Part shown: piece by piece, positions 1-5,090 of the stretch | How positions within the stretch are numbered: position 1 is the stretch's first letter | Layout of the letters: the number at the start of each line of letters is the position of its first letter | Assembly (NCBI GenBank): GCA_900554585.1 | Contig: USHS01000065.1 | Coordinates: 1-7,110 of the forward strand | Origin: an uncultured Collinsella sp. | GTDB lineage: Bacteria; Actinomycetota; Coriobacteriia; Coriobacteriales; Coriobacteriaceae | DNA: 7,110 nt | Direction of reading: 5' to 3' | Position numbers and translations under genes: made by a program | The notes under the pieces: model-generated | What the model saw: only the letters and a program-made list of their open reading frames with translations | Told to the model about the DNA's origin: nothing | The model's database searches: none

Positions 1-2
1 CG

Positions 3-1454
3 GTCTGCAGCAAGGGAACCATGAACGGCTGGAAGACCGAAAGCTTCGATACCGCAAACCTGGGTTGGGCAGGCTCCGGTTGGAACATGAATCCCATGTC
101 CGTCGACGAGTACGAGCAGAAGCTGACCTCCTATATCAACGGCCTCAAGAACGCCAAGAGCGCACTCGACGTAGCCAAGGCCGATCTCGCATCCAAGCAG
201 CAGGCAGCCGCCGGCGCCGCCGCAACCGTCCAGCAGAAGCAGGACGCAGCGGATTCCGCACAGGCAGGTGTCGATGCCGCGAAGCAGGGTGTTGCCGATG
301 CCCAGCGTGCCGTCGATGCCACCAAGGCTGATGTCGCCGCCAAGCAGCAGGGCGTCACGGTTGCCCAGACCGAGCTTGATGCGGCGAAATCGGACCTCGA
401 TGCCGCCAACGCGGCAGTCGATACGGCAAAGTCGACCGTACAGCAGAAGCAGGTCGCTTTTGATGCCGCCAACGCAGCCGTAACGACCGCACAGACCAAG
501 CTGGATTCCGCCAAGGCGGACACCGAGGCCAAGCAGCAGGACGTCATGGATGCGAACGCCGATCTCGCGAAGTTCTTCCAGGACGTCGCCGACGCCAAGA
601 AGGCGGTCGATACCGCAAAGAGCGTCCACGACGCGGCGGCAGCCGGCCAGGCCGAGAAGGCGGCAGTCCTCGCAGCCGCCAAGCAAAAGGCGGACGGCAC
701 CGCACGCGCCCTCGCGGATGCCCAGCGTGCCGTCGATGCCGCAAAGGCCGACACCGGCGTTGCCGCCGACAGGCTTACCGGCTCCCAGACCGATCTCGAT
801 GACGCACAGTCGAACCTCGACATCCTCACCGGTCTTGCCGCGAAGCTCGCAGAGGCACAGCAGCGCGAGCAGGATGCCGCAAAGGCCGTCAAGGACTCCA
901 AGGCCGCGTTCGACTCCGCGAAGGCGGATACCATCGCAGCCGAGTCCCTGGTCTCCGCAGCCGAGCAGGCGAAGGCGCAGGCAGACGCCAAGCTGGCAAA
1001 GCTGAACTCCATCGATGTCGAAGCGGCGCTCGTGTCCGGCCATGACGCGAACGCGGATGACGCCCTCAACGCGCTTTTCGCCGCAGCAGTCGATGCACGT
1101 GCCAAGGTCGCGCCCGCCAAGGCCATCCTGGACGAGAAGCAGGCTGTGGTGGACGGGCTCATGCCCGGCTATGATGCGGCACTCGCCGCCTACGAGCAGG
1201 CGAAGTCCGACCGCATCGCAGTGGAGCAGGAGCTTTCCGATGAGATCGCCCGACAGGAGGCGGAGGAGACCGCGAAGAAGCAGGCGGCATACAGCCCGAA
1301 GCACCTCGCCGGCACGGAGGCCGCTAAGCCCGGCAGCCTCGCCCAGACCGGCGACCGCGCGGGACTCATCGGGGAGACGTTCGTCATCGGCGGTACCGTC
1401 CTCGTGGCAGCCGGCGTCTTCCTTGACCGGAAGAAGCGCCGCGAGCAGATGTAA
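3..1454 (+). CDS. Alanine-rich coiled-coil surface protein with C-terminal LAQTG sorting signal (5'-partial)
   Basis: This is the 3' part of a cell-wall-anchored surface protein. The frame is open to the left edge. The ATG at 21 has no well-spaced ribosome site and no signal peptide follows it, although a sortase substrate needs one, so the true start probably lies upstream. Counting from that Met, residues 1-35 are Trp/Gly/Asn-rich and look like the end of a globular domain, possibly a CAP/SCP-like domain (weak inference). Residues 35-430 are an Ala/Lys/Asp/Gln-rich helical coiled-coil stalk with repeated blocks such as DAQRAVDA and DAANAAV. The C-terminus has all three sorting-signal parts: LAQTG (1338-1352), a hydrophobic segment (GETFVIGGTVLVAAGVFL), and a basic tail DRKKRREQM. 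LAXTG is the class E sortase type of actinobacteria. A hairpin terminator follows closely, so this is the last gene of its transcript. The ligand or role is unknown; adhesion or a surface stalk is plausible. Confidence 0.88.
   Translation, partial: VCSKGTMNGWKTESFDTANLGWAGSGWNMNPMSVDEYEQKLTSYINGLKNAKSALDVAKADLASKQQAAAGAAATVQQKQDAADSAQAGVDAAKQGVADAQRAVDATKADVAAKQQGVTVAQTELDAAKSDLDAANAAVDTAKSTVQQKQVAFDAANAAVTTAQTKLDSAKADTEAKQQDVMDANADLAKFFQDVADAKKAVDTAKSVHDAAAAGQAEKAAVLAAAKQKADGTARALADAQRAVDAAKADTGVAADRLTGSQTDLDDAQSNLDILTGLAAKLAEAQQREQDAAKAVKDSKAAFDSAKADTIAAESLVSAAEQAKAQADAKLAKLNSIDVEAALVSGHDANADDALNALFAAAVDARAKVAPAKAILDEKQAVVDGLMPGYDAALAAYEQAKSDRIAVEQELSDEIARQEAEETAKKQAAYSPKHLAGTEAAKPGSLAQTGDRAGLIGETFVIGGTVLVAAGVFLDRKKRREQM
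297..740 (+). repeat. 24-nt perfect direct repeat inside the coiled-coil stalk
   Basis: The 24 bases at 297-320 recur exactly at 717-740. They are in frame, 420 bp (140 codons) apart, and encode DAQRAVDA both times. A shorter 14-nt repeat encoding DAANA lies at 399-412 and 462-475. Identity at the codon level, not only in protein, suggests duplication or recombination within the stalk. Confidence 0.8.
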
Positions 1455-1461
1455 ATGCGAG

Positions 1462-1500
1462 CCGGGCGTTGGATACCGGCTAGTGTCCAACGCCCGGTTT
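1462..1500 (+). terminator. Rho-independent terminator of the surface-protein gene
   Basis: The stem is 1462-1476 with 1483-1497. Twelve outer pairs are perfect (CCGGGCGTTGGA with TCCAACGCCCGG) and three inner pairs include one G-U. The loop is 6 nt and a short TTT follows. It begins 8 nt after the stop at 1454. The U-tract is short, but the stem is very stable. Confidence 0.8.
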
Positions 1501-1507
1501 CATGGAT

Positions 1508-1513
1508 AGGGAG
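1508..1513 (+). promoter_or_regulatory. Ribosome-binding site deciding the GTG start at 1520
   Basis: AGGGAG lies 6 nt upstream of GTG 1520. The upstream in-frame ATG at 1502 has only terminator sequence before it and would place this site inside the coding region. Initiation at 1520 is therefore preferred. Confidence 0.7.
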
Positions 1514-1519
1514 ATCGGT

Positions 1520-2173
1520 GTGAGAACAAAGGCTATTATCGTTGCGTTTCTGGTGTGCCTCATGGCACCTCAACTTGGATGTTCCAGCGTTGCAAAGCAA
1601 GAAAGCGGCTCTGCGGAAAGGACCACCACAGCGGTAAAGAATAAAGACAAAAAGAAGCCAAGCGAAGAAAAGGCGGCGCAAGCCTCTGAAGCCAAGTCCG
1701 AGGAGAAGAAAGAATCCGACGACAAGGACCAGAAGTCCGATGACTCCAAGAAAGAGGATAACAAGTCTTCCGACTCGTCGAAGTCTGACAGCAAGGGAAA
1801 CTCCTCCGACTCGAAGCAGAATTCCGGCAATTCACAGGGTTCCGGCAGCAATAATTCCTCTTCCAACAGCGGTAGCCAGAAGAAATGGGTTGCCGAGCAG
1901 GGCCACTGGGAAACCGACTACAGCCAGGTCTGGGTACCGAACGTGGTATACACGCGTCATCCTCGTTTCTGGGTCAATCATGGTGGCACTATGGTAGGGC
2001 CCTTCGATTCATCCGATGCCGCCTACGCTTGGATTATTAACGATGGCGAAAACGGCGGTATCGGTGGATCCGTTGTAGATGATTCGTATACCACCTCTGA
2101 GGACCAGGGACATTATGAACAGCAGGCTACGGGACAGCATTGGGTTGTCGACGTCGCCGGTCACTGGGAGTAA
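1520..2173 (+). CDS. Exported, possibly lipid-anchored protein with charged linker and GH[WY]E-repeat C-terminal domain
   Basis: This is a 217-aa protein. Residues 1-21 form a signal peptide: basic MRTK, a hydrophobic core, then QLGC. Cys21 could be lipidated, but Gln at -3 departs from the usual lipobox, so signal peptidase I cleavage is possible. Residues 24-120 are a low-complexity Lys/Glu/Asp/Ser/Asn linker, as in wall-spanning spacers. Residues 122-217 form a Trp/Tyr/His-rich domain with GHWE at 128-131, GHYE at 197-200 and GHWE as the last four residues. This resembles the degenerate 'HYE/HWE..WVVD' repeats common in secreted proteins of gut Gram-positives, whose function is unknown. 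The gene stands between two terminators, so it is probably monocistronic. No promoter was identified with confidence. Base composition is lower in GC than the first gene, mainly because of the Lys/Asn/Ser linker. Confidence 0.85.
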   Translation: MRTKAIIVAFLVCLMAPQLGCSSVAKQESGSAERTTTAVKNKDKKKPSEEKAAQASEAKSEEKKESDDKDQKSDDSKKEDNKSSDSSKSDSKGNSSDSKQNSGNSQGSGSNNSSSNSGSQKKWVAEQGHWETDYSQVWVPNVVYTRHPRFWVNHGGTMVGPFDSSDAAYAWIINDGENGGIGGSVVDDSYTTSEDQGHYEQQATGQHWVVDVAGHWE

Positions 2174-2224
2174 TGGACATTTGTTCCTCTTCTCTTACAT
2201 TTGGTGAATACATATTTGTTCGCG

Positions 2225-2249
2225 GGCGGTCGGTTTCGGCCGCCTTTTT
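2225..2249 (+). terminator. Rho-independent terminator after the exported protein gene
   Basis: An 8-bp stem, GGCGGTCG (2225-2232) with CGGCCGCC (2237-2244), contains one G-U pair. The loop is GTTT and five T residues follow (2245-2249). It lies about 50 nt after the stop at 2173. Confidence 0.88.
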
Positions 2250-2302
2250 ATGTGCTCAGTTTGGGAATAAACGATAGGAGAATAATCAATCAGGAGGCCG
2301 TT

Positions 2303-2443
2303 GTGGAAAACAAGAATGCCAGTAAAAAGAAAACCGAAGAGCCGATGAGCCTCAAGGATAAAAAGGGACAGGCCATTGCCGGATCAAAAAGAATTGCTGA
2401 GGAGCGCGCTGAACGTAGAAGACTAATGGGCCTTGACGTCTAG
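2303..2443 (+). CDS. Small highly charged hypothetical protein, 46 aa
   Basis: The start is GTG 2303, preceded by a perfect AGGAGG (2292-2297) with a 5-nt spacer. An earlier in-frame ATG at 2201 lies before a terminator and is not credible. The 46-aa product (first residues MENKNASKKK, last residues RRLMGLDV) is rich in Lys, Arg and Glu, has no Cys or Trp and no membrane segment, and is probably helical in its second half (AEERAERRR). I do not recognise the family. It is the first gene after the terminator at 2225-2249 and precedes the structured non-coding stretch before mobC, so it may belong to the mobilization module. A role in DNA or RNA binding would fit the charge but is only a guess. 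The good ribosome site supports translation. Confidence 0.6.
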   Translation: MENKNASKKKTEEPMSLKDKKGQAIAGSKRIAEERAERRRLMGLDV

Positions 2444-2623
2444 CTGATAACTCCGGTGATGTCTAAATTGCTTCCCGAAGCCTTTCGAGAAAGAAGATGA
2501 GGCCTCTCACCTTCTGCCTACGCTTCGCTTCGTCTATGCCCCCTTCTGGGGCATGCAAGATGACTGTGGATGGCATTTTTGTGGGCCCATTCGGACCCCA
2601 AAAACACCACGCCACAGACCTTG

Positions 2624-2647
2624 CTTATCGCCTGCTACGGCGATAAG
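2624..2647 (+). repeat. Perfect 9-bp inverted repeat, 6-nt loop
   Basis: CTTATCGCC (2624-2632) pairs with GGCGATAAG (2639-2647) around the loop TGCTAC. It is not followed by a T-tract, so a protein-binding or oriT role is more likely than termination. Confidence 0.75.
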
Positions 2648-2665
2648 GTTGTTGTGAAGTTGAAA

Positions 2666-2688
2666 CTCCGCGATGAAGAATCGCGGAG
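2666..2688 (+). repeat. Perfect 9-bp inverted repeat, 5-nt loop (competes with the next hairpin)
   Basis: CTCCGCGAT (2666-2674) pairs with ATCGCGGAG (2680-2688) around GAAGA. Its loop and right arm overlap the left arm and loop of the hairpin at 2674-2699, so both cannot form at once. Confidence 0.75.
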
Positions 2689-2704
2689 ACGATTCTTCGT
2701 TTTT
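2674..2704 (+). terminator. Candidate conditional terminator (attenuator) upstream of mobC
   Basis: GAAGAATCG (2675-2683) pairs perfectly with CGATTCTTC (2690-2698), with an extra U-G closing pair and a 6-nt loop. It is followed directly by five T residues (2700-2704). This is terminator architecture, although the stem is only moderately GC-rich. The overlapping upstream stem at 2666-2688 would act as the antiterminator. It may instead end a transcript from the 46-aa gene. Confidence 0.5.
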
Positions 2705-2724
2705 GGAACGACGCTAGCCGTTCC
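2705..2724 (+). repeat. 6-bp inverted repeat
   Basis: GGAACG (2705-2710) pairs with CGTTCC (2719-2724). The loop ACGCTAGC contains the palindrome GCTAGC. It sits immediately after the T-tract of the preceding hairpin. Confidence 0.5.
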
Positions 2725-2730
2725 TCAAAA

Positions 2731-2796
2731 GGAAAGCGAATCGCATAGCAGGTTTTGATCGGAGGTCTCTCCGATCGCTGATTCGTTTTCCGGAGG
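2731..2796 (+). promoter_or_regulatory. Nested hairpin abutting the mobC ribosome-binding site
   Basis: The outer stem is GGAAAGCGAATC (2731-2742) with GATTCGTTTTCC (2780-2791), 12 bp with one G-U. Inside it is a perfect 8-bp hairpin, GATCGGAG (2757-2764) with CTCCGATC (2769-2776), loop GTCT. The outer stem ends exactly where the mobC Shine-Dalgarno GGAGG (2792-2796) begins. CTCCG (2769-2773) can pair with CGGAG at 2760-2764 or with CGGAG at 2791-2795, which includes the ribosome site. This suggests a translational switch, or a protein-binding operator/oriT element if it acts as DNA. Confidence 0.5.
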
Positions 2797-2800
2797 AATC

Positions 2801-3337
2801 ATGAGCAGGCTCCGCCCACACACCGTCAAGGCGTCTCTTTCCGATGAAGAGAAGAAAGCCATCATCGCAATCGCAAAGCGACATGAGATGAGTGAGGCGG
2901 AACTCATACGTTTCGTCTTATGCAATGCCGACGATCTCGATATCGATTTTTGTCTTGCGGAAATTGCTGATCGAAAATCTCGAACTGAAGAATTGCGCAT
3001 CAGGGTCTCACCGGAAGAAAAAAAGATAATCGAAAGCAATGCTGATTTCCTTGGCGTGACCGTGAGCTCGTATGCACGGCGCGTACTAATTAACGGGAAG
3101 ATCGAGAAAATCGATTTCGACCATGGCGGCGTGGAGAAGATCTATCATGAGCTTTTGAAGCAGGGTACGAACCTTAACCAGTTGGCGCACTTCATAAACG
3201 CGCAAGGACTTTCGGCTTACGACGAAACTGCCGTTCTTATGGCCATCGGGCGCGTTGCTAAAAGTTCTGATTACGCTTTTCAATTCTTGAGAACGCTCGA
3301 GCGTCGCTATTTCACCGATGGCGGCGATGCAAAGTGA
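2801..3337 (+). CDS. mobC: MobC-like mobilization accessory protein with two ribbon-helix-helix-like segments
   Basis: This 178-aa protein starts at ATG 2801 after GGAGG (2792-2796). Family MobC proteins bind oriT DNA and help the relaxase open and nick it. Here residues 8-40 (VKASLSDEEKK then a helix ending LIRFVL) and 65-97 (LRIRVSPEEKK then a helix ending YARRVLIN) align as two copies of a ribbon-helix-helix-like strand-helix-helix unit. Residues 122-133 (GTNLNQLAHFIN) match the conserved G-x-N-L-N-Q-[LI]-A motif of the MobC C-terminal domain. The protein has no membrane segment and is presumably cytoplasmic. Its stop overlaps the relaxase start by 4 nt (GTGA), so the two are co-translated. 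The duplicated N-terminal unit is unusual. The gene may also autoregulate through the inverted repeats just upstream. The family call is strong; the gene symbol follows the family. Confidence 0.85.
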   Translation: MSRLRPHTVKASLSDEEKKAIIAIAKRHEMSEAELIRFVLCNADDLDIDFCLAEIADRKSRTEELRIRVSPEEKKIIESNADFLGVTVSSYARRVLINGKIEKIDFDHGGVEKIYHELLKQGTNLNQLAHFINAQGLSAYDETAVLMAIGRVAKSSDYAFQFLRTLERRYFTDGGDAK

Positions 3338-4533
3338 CTGTTATCAAGCAGAAGAGCGTATCGAGCGAGCGCTACGCAAAGAACGTTCGGCGGTACATCA
3401 ACGGGAAACATGCCCTTGCCCGTGATGGCTGGAACATCAAATGCGATAAGTACTGGTTTTCGAAAATGGCAATGACGCGGAAGGTTTTCCATCACGACAC
3501 GCCTTCGCGAGCCGGCGCGAAGAACGTGACTATCCTCCACCAGATTCTCGCGTTTCTCCCCGAAGAATGTTCGTGCAACGGCGGTAAAATGACGCCGGAT
3601 GCATGTATGGCCTACGCAAGGCAATGGGTCGCGAAGCATTACCCGAATCAGCAAGTTATCTTCGCGCTACACGAGGAAAGCGACAAGGCGGGAAAACGCT
3701 ACGCAGTGCACATGGCAATCAACCGCACGGATCTCCTGACAGGAAAACGTTGTGAGACGGGCGGGCGTCACGGGAAGTTCGAACGCGCCTCGTGGGTCCG
3801 TGAACTCGATAAGGACTGGAATCTCGCCCAACTTGAAAAGGGTAAGAAAAATTCGAAGATTCGTGATCGTCAACCGCGCGACACGGAAAAGGAGATTATT
3901 GGTCGCGGCGAGTACAGTTATAAAAATAATCTGCGTGAGCTGATCCATATTGCGATTGACGAAGGTCGCGTAAAGAATATGGAGCAGTTCAAAAAACTAC
4001 TTGCATCATGGGGCGTAGACATTTTCATCAAGAACAATCGAGTCTATGCGACAGATCTCGATATCAAAGAAGCCGGCAATCCGAAGTGCACCTTCAACCT
4101 GACTCGTCTTGACGGACGCTTCGCGTTGAAGTCATTGCAGACGGCTTTCGAAAATAACGTGTTGGAGGCCGAGCGTGCGCTTCCATACGAGAAGCGCTGT
4201 GAGATTTATATCCGACGACTCAAGAAAGCATACTCGGCGTGGGTCGAGCAGGCTAAAGCAAGCAAAGGCGTCGCCTACAATTCGTTCCCTAAATTCATTA
4301 CACCGAAGTGTGACGAAGACCTGCTCGAAGATCCGGCGGTTCGCGATGAACTTCTTGCGCGTCGCGGTTATGCGAGGGAGATTCGCAACCGTTACGCCGG
4401 CGCCGTTCCCGATGCCGGCGATGACCGCGTTCGCACCGCCGGCCAGGCGCACGGCGGTAGCACTGTGTCGCGACAGATGAGCGATCGCGTTATCGACCGT
4501 GGCGATTTCTCACGTGGTGACACGCCTCGCTAG
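3334..4533 (+). CDS. Relaxase / mobilization nuclease (VirD2-like fold, MOBP-like)
   Basis: This 399-aa protein starts at GTG 3334 within the mobC stop. It has only weak ribosome sequence, so translation is probably coupled to mobC. Relaxases nick one strand at oriT through a Tyr and pilot the DNA during conjugation. Visible marks are Tyr21 in RRYINGKHA (candidate nucleophile), HQILAFLPEE (69-78), MTPDACMAYARQW (86-98) typical of the motif II neighbourhood, and the metal-binding region around His113 (ALHEES) and YAVHMAINRTD (123-133). Where MOBP relaxases usually show H-x-H before [IV]-x-N, this one has Ala124-Val-His126, so one of three metal ligands appears replaced. Residues 150-400 are basic and less recognisable. 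Codon use is AT-richer than the flanking genes, as expected for transferred DNA. The length is on the short side for relaxases, but the N-terminal domain looks complete. No coupling protein or mating-pore gene is nearby, so transfer would need a helper element. Confidence 0.85.
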   Translation: MTVIKQKSVSSERYAKNVRRYINGKHALARDGWNIKCDKYWFSKMAMTRKVFHHDTPSRAGAKNVTILHQILAFLPEECSCNGGKMTPDACMAYARQWVAKHYPNQQVIFALHEESDKAGKRYAVHMAINRTDLLTGKRCETGGRHGKFERASWVRELDKDWNLAQLEKGKKNSKIRDRQPRDTEKEIIGRGEYSYKNNLRELIHIAIDEGRVKNMEQFKKLLASWGVDIFIKNNRVYATDLDIKEAGNPKCTFNLTRLDGRFALKSLQTAFENNVLEAERALPYEKRCEIYIRRLKKAYSAWVEQAKASKGVAYNSFPKFITPKCDEDLLEDPAVRDELLARRGYAREIRNRYAGAVPDAGDDRVRTAGQAHGGSTVSRQMSDRVIDRGDFSRGDTPR

Positions 4534-4649
4534 TTTTGGATAGTTCATCGTCAGTGCCCTGGCGCGCTACCGTTCGGTGCCGATTCTGCCACGCCTGCAG
4601 TCTCGGCGAGGGTGGGGAGCATGAATTGAATGAAGAGGGCCAGCCACTC

Positions 4650-4658
4650 TGATAGAAT
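4650..4658 (+). promoter_or_regulatory. Candidate extended -10 promoter for the small peptide gene
   Basis: TGATAGAAT has the TGn extension plus TAGAAT, 5 of 6 matches to TATAAT. No good -35 sits at the normal distance; TTGAAT at 4626-4631 is 21 nt away. A start near 4665 would give a leader of about 57 nt. Confidence 0.35.
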
Positions 4659-4695
4659 CGTCCTCGCTGTCGGCAGTCCTCGTGCCGGGCAGAGC

Positions 4696-4713
4696 CCTCC
4701 ATCCGATGGGAGG
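4696..4713 (+). promoter_or_regulatory. Hairpin able to sequester the Shine-Dalgarno of the small peptide gene
   Basis: CCTCC (4696-4700) is complementary to GGAGG (4709-4713), the ribosome site of the 41-aa gene, with an 8-nt loop. Sequestered ribosome sites are common in type I toxin mRNAs. Confidence 0.4.
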
Positions 4714-4721
4714 TGATGCCC

Positions 4722-4847
4722 ATGACCGATTTCACTGAGCTCGTGAAGCTCCTGACCGCTATGGTCTCGCTCCTCACGGCCCTTGTCGGCCTTTCCAAGG
4801 CACTCAAGCAGGGTTCGAAGCCCAAAAAGAAAGGCCACCGTCGCTAA
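4722..4847 (+). CDS. Small hydrophobic peptide with basic tail, 41 aa (type I toxin-like or other membrane-active peptide)
   Basis: ATG 4722 lies 8 nt after GGGAGG (4708-4713). An in-frame ATG at 4716 is only 2 nt from that site and is less likely. The 41-aa product has a short acidic start (MTDFTE), a hydrophobic helix from Leu7 to Leu28 (core L10-L24 uncharged), and a strongly basic tail KQGSKPKKKGHRR. This layout of one membrane helix plus a cationic C-terminus is shared by small holin-like or type I toxin peptides, and also by leaderless membrane-active peptides. No sequence family is recognised with certainty. The gene stands alone after the relaxase gene, has its own candidate promoter and a sequestered ribosome site, and faces a candidate opposing promoter. 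That arrangement would suit a maintenance module of the mobilizable element. Too short for many gene callers, but the ribosome site and composition support it. Confidence 0.6.
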   Translation: MTDFTELVKLLTAMVSLLTALVGLSKALKQGSKPKKKGHRR

Positions 4848-4872
4848 GACGATGACCTAACTTCGTTAAGCA

Positions 4873-4921
4873 ACGGCTCTGCCCAGCTCACTACAACTTG
4901 GGCTGCCGTCGGCATTATTTT
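4873..4921 (+). terminator. Candidate terminator after the small peptide gene
   Basis: ACGGC (4873-4877) and GCCCA (4881-4885) pair with TGGGC (4899-4903) and GCCGT (4905-4909). The stem is interrupted by a TCT/T internal loop. A T-rich run ATTATTTT (4914-4921) begins 4 nt after the stem. The interruptions and gap lower confidence. Confidence 0.45.
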
Positions 4922-4946
4922 ACCCTCTTGACGAGGAATTCGTCCA
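4917..4946 (-). promoter_or_regulatory. Candidate opposing promoter reading toward the small peptide gene
   Basis: On the minus strand, TGGACG (complement of 4941-4946) and TAAAAT (complement of 4917-4922) are 18 nt apart, with 4 of 6 and 5 of 6 consensus matches. An RNA from here would run antisense to the 3' end of the 41-aa gene. In an actinobacterial genome this could be chance in a locally AT-rich patch. Confidence 0.22.
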
Positions 4947-5024
4947 TAATTCAAAAATCAAATTGTGCTCGCTATCGAAGCCTTAGACTTTTATCCGAGC
5001 AAATTCGGCAGATTGGAGCTTGGA

Positions 5025-5048
5025 ACATGAGGGATATGTACCTCATGT
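5025..5048 (+). repeat. Perfect 8-bp inverted repeat in the metallophosphoesterase leader
   Basis: ACATGAGG (5025-5032) pairs with CCTCATGT (5041-5048), loop GATATGTA. It lies just upstream of the U-tract hairpin and may be part of the same leader RNA structure. Confidence 0.6.
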
Positions 5049-5058
5049 CGCTCAAAAT

Positions 5059-5090
5059 ACGTCTCCTGACCTCGAAGGAGAACGTTTTTT
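5059..5090 (+). terminator. Hairpin with six-T tract 22 nt before the first metallophosphoesterase gene (attenuator candidate)
   Basis: ACGTCTCCT (5059-5067) pairs with AGGAGAACGT (5076-5085) with one bulged A and an 8-nt loop. The T-run 5085-5090 follows. A terminator here would end any transcript entering from upstream unless read-through is regulated, since the ATG at 5113 follows with its own ribosome site AAGGAG (5099-5104). It may be the end of an upstream small RNA or a leader attenuator. Confidence 0.55.

Larger units (their letters stand above)
2444..2800 (+). other. Non-coding, inverted-repeat-rich stretch: candidate oriT and mob operon leader
   Basis: No convincing gene is seen here; a 62-codon open frame at 2570-2758 runs through the hairpins and lacks a ribosome site. 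The stretch holds a palindrome GAGGCCTC (2499-2506), a 7-bp hairpin ATGCCCC/GGGGCAT (2536-2542 with 2548-2554), and a dense run of inverted repeats from 2624 to 2791. An inverted-repeat-rich intergenic stretch directly upstream of a MobC gene and a relaxase gene is where oriT usually lies in mobilizable elements. The loop of the first large hairpin contains CCTGCTACG, and a near copy (CCTGCTATG) lies on the opposite strand at 2744-2752. These loosely recall CCTG-type nick sites, but no exact known nick sequence was found. Confidence 0.45.

Noticed and set aside
131..1162. Long 343-codon open frame on the minus strand opposite the surface protein gene
   Set aside because: It mirrors the GC-rich alanine repeats of the + strand, is Ser/Ala/Cys-rich with no family features, and has no ribosome site. 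It is a shadow frame.
2570..2758. 62-codon open frame upstream of mobC
   Set aside because: It runs through several perfect inverted repeats, lacks a ribosome site and has no recognisable protein pattern.
2624..2791. CRISPR array or tandem-repeat array
   Set aside because: The repeats are different inverted repeats, not copies of one direct repeat with spacers.
4490..4838. Minus-strand open frames of 95-111 codons opposite the small peptide gene
   Set aside because: No ribosome site or recognisable family. They overlap the end of the relaxase gene and the 41-aa gene, which has better coding evidence.
4928..4950. TTGACG and CATAAT as a + strand promoter for the metallophosphoesterase operon
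   Set aside because: The two boxes are only 11 nt apart, too close for a standard sigma-70-type promoter.
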